DNA of 64,000 nt. Origin: CALMEH01 sp031409875. Lineage in GTDB: Bacteria; Acidobacteriota; Blastocatellia; Pyrinomonadales; Pyrinomonadaceae. Position 1 is the first letter of the stretch; each line of letters opens with the position of its first letter. Shown here in pieces: positions 59,139 through 64,000 of the stretch. The DNA lies in assembly GCA_031409875.1 (NCBI GenBank), contig JANNYB010000202.1, forward strand, positions 62,001 through 126,000. Reading direction: 5' to 3'. The notes beneath the pieces were generated by a model. It was not told where the DNA came from. It saw only the letters and a program-made list of their open reading frames with translations, and made no database searches. The position numbers were made by a program, and so were the translations under genes.

Positions 59139-59945
59139 ATGACCGAAACCGCAACCAAAACCGATAATTTAAAATCAGTCGTCGAATTAATTGCAGAAAG
59201 TCCGGCGATTGATAACACTAAAACTTTTGAAAAACTTCGGGCGATTCAAACCAAACTTTGGACGAAAATTACAAACCGTTTTCCCGATTTGAAAATGAGC
59301 GACGCAACGCGCCAATTTCAGCCGTATCAATCGCTTGATAACAGCGCGAAAGGCGAACTTGCAGGTTACACGAGCGACGAAATCGAATGGGCAGTTTGCA
59401 GTTGGGTCGGCAATCCAAAGCTATCTTTTTGCAATATGCACATTACGATTTGGATGAAGGAACACACATATCTGCCGCATCTCGCGTTTGCTTGCGGGAC
59501 GTTTCCGGTTTTCTTTTCGCTTCTCGATTACATTCCGCGAGTCGAGCCGTGTGTTTATCCCGAATACTTGCAAAAATATCTCGAGCCGGCAAACGCAACT
59601 TATCTGCAAATGATGGAAGACAAACGATTTATGCCGTTTATTTCGCAAAGTGCGTTTGTCCGTTTTGCAGTTTCCGCAGTCGGATTAAATTTTATTTCAC
59701 CGCCCGAAACGCCCGGAACTATCGAAAAATTTGAAGAACTTGCGAACGCACATTTTGACCGTTGGCTGGCGTGGTCGAAAGAATCAGACGAAGTTCCGAG
59801 CGAAAAACGCGCCGAAATTGCCTTCCGCGATTTGGCAATTCGGCGCAACACAGCGGAACTTGATCCGGCGAATATTGTAGTTGAAAAAATTTACGGAAAA
59901 GACTTGGTTGACGGTTTGGTCAAAGGACTTTGGGGCGGTTTGTAA
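59139..59945 (+). CDS. Red chlorophyll catabolite reductase-like protein (bilin reductase superfamily)
   Basis: 268 residues. The middle AFACGTFPVFFSLLDYIPRV, VYPEYLQKYLEPANATYLQM and RFMPFISQSAFVRFAVSAVG, and the end YGKDLVDGLVKGLWGGL, follow the order seen in plant RCC reductase (D-x-P-x-R, PDYLKEYY, NPYVSPSLFVRSAFSP and a final MFGEEV...AIKEAFG), as I recall it. That family belongs with ferredoxin-dependent bilin reductases and reduces a linear tetrapyrrole from chlorophyll breakdown. Bacterial homologues are little known. It stands between an ester hydrolase and an MFS gene, so it may act on a tetrapyrrole or another conjugated small molecule. Confidence 0.65.
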   Translation: MTETATKTDNLKSVVELIAESPAIDNTKTFEKLRAIQTKLWTKITNRFPDLKMSDATRQFQPYQSLDNSAKGELAGYTSDEIEWAVCSWVGNPKLSFCNMHITIWMKEHTYLPHLAFACGTFPVFFSLLDYIPRVEPCVYPEYLQKYLEPANATYLQMMEDKRFMPFISQSAFVRFAVSAVGLNFISPPETPGTIEKFEELANAHFDRWLAWSKESDEVPSEKRAEIAFRDLAIRRNTAELDPANIVVEKIYGKDLVDGLVKGLWGGL

Positions 59946-59948
59946 TCG

Positions 59949-60030
59949 CGTTCAGAGTTCAAACTTCAGTTTGCCGCAAATCGCCGCGCTTCGCTGGCGA
60001 TTTGACACGCTAAAGCGTGAACTCTGAACG
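59949..60030. repeat. Composite palindrome family 2
   Basis: Outer arms cgttcagagttca and tgaactctgaacg enclose aaacttcagttt, aatcgccgcgcttcgctggcgatt (in part: gccgcgcttcgctggc) and cacgctaaagcgtg, between convergent genes. Confidence 0.88.
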
Positions 60031-60031
60031 G

Positions 60032-60676
60032 TTACTCTAAACTTATTTCCCAAATTTTGTTCGCCGATTGAGTGAAAACGTAGCCGACAAGAAAGTCGTT
60101 TTCGTCAATCAAAAAACACGAATTTTCGTCGTAATGTTTGCTGAAATAGCGATAAATATCGGCTTCGACGGCAACAGATTTTTTTTGATGAAGCCCGATT
60201 GTTTGCCGACCGATTTTTTCGGCGGTTCGTTCGTCAAAAGTTGGTTTGAGCAGATTTTCGATGTCTTTCGGATTTTGAATGTCAGGCACGAGAACGGTTG
60301 AAAAACCGTCCGCAACGCGCAAAATCGTTGCACCTTGAAAACAGCGCATCAGCGGGAAAAAAATGCAGTTTTCGGGTGTATCAAAAGTTTCATTCTGCAC
60401 GTTTTCGCCGTTTATTTCGCGCAAAACGTGAAAAGATTTTTCTGAAAAATCGTAGTTTGCACGAATTTCGTTTTCATCCGTTTTGAACTCGATTTTGCAT
60501 TTTTGAAAATGCCCGTTTTTTTCGTGCGTTTCGACTGAAAATTCTGTCCCGAAAATTTTTGCATCGCGCACCGAGCGCGTAAATTTTCCGCCGTCGGGCA
60601 AATTTTCAATGCTGAAAGTTTCGACAATTCCGGTTGGTTTGCCGTTCAAAAAATATTTGTAAGTTCCGTTTCGCAT
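60032..60676 (-). CDS. Conserved hypothetical protein
   Basis: 214 residues with no signal peptide or helix and mainly beta content: YKYFLNGKPTGIVETFSIEN (7-26), VETHEKNGHFQKCKIEFKTD, FPLMRCFQGATILRVADGFS and AVEADIYRYFSKHYDENSCF. It does not match a family I know; the first 130 residues have the look of a DUF3108-like half-barrel. It starts 11 bp from the oppositely read MFS gene, so the two probably share an overlapping promoter region and are regulated together. The start ATG is at 60676; no alternative fits better. Confidence 0.6.
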   Translation of the reverse strand: MRNGTYKYFLNGKPTGIVETFSIENLPDGGKFTRSVRDAKIFGTEFSVETHEKNGHFQKCKIEFKTDENEIRANYDFSEKSFHVLREINGENVQNETFDTPENCIFFPLMRCFQGATILRVADGFSTVLVPDIQNPKDIENLLKPTFDERTAEKIGRQTIGLHQKKSVAVEADIYRYFSKHYDENSCFLIDENDFLVGYVFTQSANKIWEISLE

Positions 60677-60687
60677 AAAAAAAGTCT

Positions 60688-62007
60688 ATGTCCGAAAACG
60701 CTAAAAAATCAATTCTGCAACCGAATATTTCTTCCGTTAATTTGGCAACGCTTTTGTTTGCTGCGTTTGCGTCTGCGCTGATGCTTTTCGTGAGTTTCGG
60801 GCAGGAATTTGTTTTGACGGTTTTTTTGAAAATTCCGCTCAATGAACAAGGCGTAGTCGGCGGCGGTTTGCAATCTGTCCGCGAAATCGTCGTGCTTTTT
60901 TCGATTGTTTTGGGCGGCGTTTTAGCTGATAAATTCGGGCGCAGAATCATTTTTGCGACCGGATTTTTGTTGATTTCAATCGGCTTTTTTCTTTTTCCGT
61001 TTGCCGTAAATCCGACACAATTAACGATTTATTACGGAATTTCAGGCATCGGCGCGGCGTTTATTACGGGAATGTTGACGACGGTTTTGGCAGATTACAT
61101 TTTGCCGGAATCACGCGGAAAATTTACCGGATTGCAAGCGGTTTTGAACACCTTCGGCGCATTGTTTATTTTGTTCGGCGTAAAGCGTCTGCCGAAATTT
61201 TTCGCCGATTCGGGAATGGAAATCTCCGAAGCCGGAAAAATTACTTACTACATTGTCGCCGGAATTTGCGTGGTTGTCGCGGTCGTTTTATGGTTTGGAC
61301 TTTACAAAGGAAAATCTTTGCAAACCGCTGAAAAACAAGGCTTTCTGACAATTTTGAGCGAAGGTATTTTGGAAGCGCGAAAACCGGGCGTAGCTTTGGC
61401 GTATTTTGCCGGATTTATTTCGCGTGGCGATTTGGTTGTCGTGGGTGTTTTTCTGACGCTTTGGATAAACAAATCGGCAATCGCCAGCGGAATGAACGCG
61501 GCGGACGCAACGGCAAAAGTCGGCGCAATTTTGGGCATCGGCGCAATCGCGCAACTATTTTTCGGGTTTTTAATCGGCTATCTGGTCGATTTAATCGGCA
61601 AAAAACGAAGCCGTGTTGATTCGCTGGCAGTCGCCGCAGTTATCGGCGTAATTGCTTACGGCACAATGTTTTTCATCGCCGATCCGCTCGGAAATAATAT
61701 GATGTTGGCAATGATTTTGTTGGCAATCGCGCAGATTTTCGGGATCATCGCCAGCCAAGTTTTTATCACGCAACAAGCCCGCGAAGAAATTCGCGGCTCG
61801 GTCATCGGATTTTTCGGCGTATGCGGCGCGTTGGCGCAAATCATCTTGGCATACATTGGTGGTTTTATGTTCGATAAATGGTCGCCGAACGCGCCGTTTG
61901 TCTTGGTCGCAATTTTAAACATTATCTTGCTTTTGCTGTGCTTTATCTTGCGCCCGTTTATCAAAAATGATGCTATCGCAGAAAGCAAAATCACTATTTC
62001 AGATTAA
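60688..62007 (+). CDS. Major facilitator superfamily transporter
   Basis: 439 residues with twelve membrane helices. GGVLADKFGRRIIFATGFLL (about 72-91) is the MFS motif A loop between helices 2 and 3; RGKFTGLQAVLNTFGALFIL and the second-half FLIGYLVDLIGKKRSRVDSL match the same pattern. It carries a small molecule in or out, probably the substrate of the hydrolase/reductase group. It is 3 bp before the VOC gene. No specific motif for a sugar, drug or aromatic-acid family was recognised. Confidence 0.9.
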   Translation: MSENAKKSILQPNISSVNLATLLFAAFASALMLFVSFGQEFVLTVFLKIPLNEQGVVGGGLQSVREIVVLFSIVLGGVLADKFGRRIIFATGFLLISIGFFLFPFAVNPTQLTIYYGISGIGAAFITGMLTTVLADYILPESRGKFTGLQAVLNTFGALFILFGVKRLPKFFADSGMEISEAGKITYYIVAGICVVVAVVLWFGLYKGKSLQTAEKQGFLTILSEGILEARKPGVALAYFAGFISRGDLVVVGVFLTLWINKSAIASGMNAADATAKVGAILGIGAIAQLFFGFLIGYLVDLIGKKRSRVDSLAVAAVIGVIAYGTMFFIADPLGNNMMLAMILLAIAQIFGIIASQVFITQQAREEIRGSVIGFFGVCGALAQIILAYIGGFMFDKWSPNAPFVLVAILNIILLLLCFILRPFIKNDAIAESKITISD

Positions 62008-62010
62008 TTT

Positions 62011-62931
62011 ATGAGTTTAGTTTCAACAATAAAAACAGTCGTTTTGTGTGTCCGAAATTTGGACGAATCGCGCCGTATTTTTGAAGACGGTTTGGGCTTA
62101 AAATGTGTCGGCGAAAGTCAAACTTCGCATAAAGAAATTGGCGAAATTTGGAGCGTTTCTAGCGGAGAATTTCGTGTGGCGCGTTTTGCGCGTGAAGGTG
62201 AAGATTTCGGTTGCGTTGATTTGGTCGAAAATCCGAAAGCCGAAAAACCGATTCGTGATGCGCGAAAGCCTTTTGATTACGGCATTTTGACGCTTAATTA
62301 TCGGACGAACAACATCGAAAAAGCCGTTGCCAAACTCGAATCAATCGGCGCAGATTCAGTTTCCGAAATTCTCGATTACAACGTCGGCAAACCGATGCGC
62401 GAAAAAATGATGATTTTGCCAAGCGGCGAGCGTTTGACAATTATCCAAATCGGCGACGCGACGGACGACGAACCGTTTTTTAACGAAGCGATTGCGACTG
62501 CCGGAATGGTCGTGCCTTCGATGGCTGAGGCGAAAAACTTTTACGAAAACGCGCTTGGACTTACCGTTTCCATCTCGTTTCAAGCAAACGGTTCGCCGTT
62601 TGACACGCTTTTGGGCGTTCAGAAATTGGACAAATTAGATTTTGCTACGCTCACCGCAAACGGAAATTGGACGGGAAAAGTCGAACTTCTCGAATTAAAA
62701 ACAGGCGAAACCCCGATAAACACAAACGAATGCGCCGATTTTTCGCACACCGGCTATACTTTTTTAACTTTTTTGACGAACGATTTAGAAGCGGTTGCAG
62801 ATAACTGTCAAAAAATTGGCGCGGAAATAATTGTCGCGCCGAAAATTTTCAACCGTCCTTTTCACGAAGAAAAACGCGCAATGATTGTTCGTTCGTCCGG
62901 TGGTGAATATTTAGAAATAATCGAAATATAG
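62011..62931 (+). CDS. Two-domain VOC family protein (glyoxalase/extradiol-dioxygenase fold)
   Basis: 306 residues with two tandem VOC modules: TVVLCVRNLDESRRIFEDGL (9-28) and MVVPSMAEAKNFYENALGLT (170-189) each open one, and GEYLEIIEI ends the second with the usual metal Glu (EYLEI). An extradiol-dioxygenase or lyase role fits the two-module length. It lies 3 bp after the MFS gene, so both are co-transcribed, in keeping with a catabolic group. Substrate unknown. Confidence 0.85.
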   Translation: MSLVSTIKTVVLCVRNLDESRRIFEDGLGLKCVGESQTSHKEIGEIWSVSSGEFRVARFAREGEDFGCVDLVENPKAEKPIRDARKPFDYGILTLNYRTNNIEKAVAKLESIGADSVSEILDYNVGKPMREKMMILPSGERLTIIQIGDATDDEPFFNEAIATAGMVVPSMAEAKNFYENALGLTVSISFQANGSPFDTLLGVQKLDKLDFATLTANGNWTGKVELLELKTGETPINTNECADFSHTGYTFLTFLTNDLEAVADNCQKIGAEIIVAPKIFNRPFHEEKRAMIVRSSGGEYLEIIEI

Positions 62932-62963
62932 AATCTAATGAACCAGATTTGTCGGTTATGAGA

Positions 62964-63048
62964 GATTTTTTTTGCCTGCGAAACATACAAAACATACGAA
63001 AATTAAAATAAAGTTTTCTTTTTTTCGTGTGTTTCGCAGGCAAAATCT
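62964..63048. repeat. Inverted repeat (gcctgcgaaacataca...)
   Basis: agattttttttgcctgcgaa with acatac units on the left faces cgtgtgtttcgcaggcaaaatc on the right (in part), between the convergent VOC and receiver-protein genes. Confidence 0.8.
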
Positions 63049-63051
63049 TTC

Positions 63052-64000
63052 TTAAAACCTTGTAACCGGCAAATCGGGTTCATTAATCTGCGCGTGATAG
63101 GTTATTTGATTCAGGTAATTTTCCAAATCGTCAGTCAATTTCAAAATTTGGGGGAAATCGGTCGTTTTCACGGCGGTTTCGATTTCTTTACCGAGCGCGG
63201 TTATTTCGTAAAATCCGTAACCTGCGCCCGAACCTTTCATTTGATGGCTTATCGTGTGAATCGCTTCGGTATTTCCGACTTTTATAAAATGCCTCAATTT
63301 ACTTACGTCTTCGTATCTCGTCTGTAGATAATCCGGCACTAAATCGAGAATTTCCGAATCAATAAAAACCGTCTGTTTAGCGCAATCCGGCAATTGTTCG
63401 ATTGATTCGGGTTTTGATAAATTCTGTTCGAGTATTTGCAAAACGTCTTGTTTTTTGAACGGTTTCAGCAAAAAATCCGAACAACCGCTTGCCAAACATT
63501 TTTCGTATTCGCTGGAACTGTCAGAGCCGGTCAGCGCGATAATCGGTTTTTCAAATCCGATTTTTCGCAGTTCGGCGGCGGTTTCGTAGCCGTCGAAAAC
63601 CGGCATTTGCATATCCAACAAAACCATCGAAACCGCATTTTTATCAAATTCGCGCAGTGCATCACGACCATTTTCGGCAAAAATTAAACGATAATTTTCC
63701 TTTCGCAAATAGTTTTCCAAAAGATTTCTTATTTCGTGGCTGTCGTCAACAACGAAAATCAGTGGGCGCAAATTGATATGATTTTCGATGGTTTGCAAAA
63801 GCAGATTTTTCTTAATCGGTTTGGTCAGATATTCGTCCATTCCGGCATTCAGACATTTTTCGCGCACGCCTTTGACAGCGTGCGCCGAAAGCGCAATTAG
63901 CGGAGTTTGCGCTTGCCGGTTTTCCTGCTCGAATTTCCGTATTTCACTTGCCGCCTTAAAACCGCTCATCACGGGCATTTCCAAATCGAGCAAAACTGCG
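63052..64000 (-). CDS. Hybrid sensor kinase C-terminal part: REC-REC-Hpt (5' end cut by window edge)
   Basis: The frame runs off the right edge, so the N-terminus (probably a sensor and histidine kinase) is missing; about 315 residues are seen. The first receiver enters at its phospho-Asp (AVLLDLEMPVMSG) and has the Lys in LTKPIKK. The second is complete: FVVDDSHEIRN, VLLDMQMPVFDGY and FLLKPFKK. The end is an Hpt domain with the His in TISHQMKGSGAGYG. A multi-step phosphorelay arrangement, with the target regulator unknown. The gene converges with the VOC gene. Confidence 0.88.
   Translation of the reverse strand, partial: AVLLDLEMPVMSGFKAASEIRKFEQENRQAQTPLIALSAHAVKGVREKCLNAGMDEYLTKPIKKNLLLQTIENHINLRPLIFVVDDSHEIRNLLENYLRKENYRLIFAENGRDALREFDKNAVSMVLLDMQMPVFDGYETAAELRKIGFEKPIIALTGSDSSSEYEKCLASGCSDFLLKPFKKQDVLQILEQNLSKPESIEQLPDCAKQTVFIDSEILDLVPDYLQTRYEDVSKLRHFIKVGNTEAIHTISHQMKGSGAGYGFYEITALGKEIETAVKTTDFPQILKLTDDLENYLNQITYHAQINEPDLPVTRF

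Noticed and set aside
1..64000. tRNA or rRNA genes
   Set aside because: No cloverleaf with a CCA-type end or rRNA core motif was noticed on either strand; a covariance scan would be needed to exclude one fully.

Overview
The window is about 42% G+C and looks like the chromosome of a Gram-negative environmental bacterium, most probably an Acidobacteriota of the Blastocatellia/Pyrinomonadaceae kind. That placement is an inference from gene style: Asp/Gly-rich 'DYDGDGK...VWRPS' C-terminal repeats, DUF4097 proteins behind an ECF sigma/anti-sigma pair, a Wza/GNVR/WbaP exopolysaccharide locus and very many small palindromes. No rRNA or tRNA was seen to fix it.

Positions 1-36 kb, almost all on the minus strand, are an exopolysaccharide locus. 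Read from its 5' end it holds a Wza-type export protein, a Wzz/GNVR chain-length protein, a WbaP-type priming transferase, an O-antigen polymerase/ligase, a flippase, a GT4, a polysaccharide deacetylase, a methyltransferase, a CDP-paratose-2-epimerase-like enzyme, a WecB/TagA transferase, a GH10 lipoprotein, two FemAB/GNAT-fold transferases with a membrane protein between them, and a GT2. After an acyl-CoA ligase and a sigma-like regulator with a divergent zinc-finger protein come a second O-antigen ligase, two GT2s, an FkbM methyltransferase, two parallel beta-helix surface proteins, a further glycosyltransferase, an Rpn-family nuclease and a methyltransferase cut by the left edge.

Positions 36-44 kb hold a ferric-reductase-like/beta-barrel fusion, a ComM-like ATPase (yifB), an ECF sigma factor with its zinc-finger anti-sigma, two DUF4097 proteins and a DUF58 protein. 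A BrnT/BrnA-like toxin-antitoxin pair follows, flanked by a duplicated 3' end of the DUF58 gene.

Positions 44.85-50 kb are the highlight: a complete small chromosomal integron. An IntI-type integrase (minus strand) diverges from four cassettes. A candidate Pc promoter reads into the array and three attC sites of about 113 nt separate the cassettes. The cassettes carry an HNH nuclease; a DNA methyltransferase with a ribbon-helix-helix gene and a candidate restriction enzyme; an RHH/MazF pair; and a DUF433/DUF5615 pair. Each attC R'' box is complementary to the first bases of its own cassette, exactly as integron recombination requires.

Positions 50-64 kb are a mixed metabolic region: aldehyde dehydrogenase, acyl-CoA dehydrogenase, lipoprotein-like and TPR-like proteins, then a plus-strand run of a dimeric-barrel protein, an alpha/beta hydrolase, a protein resembling plant red chlorophyll catabolite reductase, an MFS transporter and a two-domain VOC protein. 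A REC-REC-Hpt protein is cut by the right edge.

The intergenic DNA is full of repeats: large perfect palindromes of several families, three copies of one REP-like palindrome (two inside reading frames), and many period-7 tandem repeats that often supply gene starts and ends.
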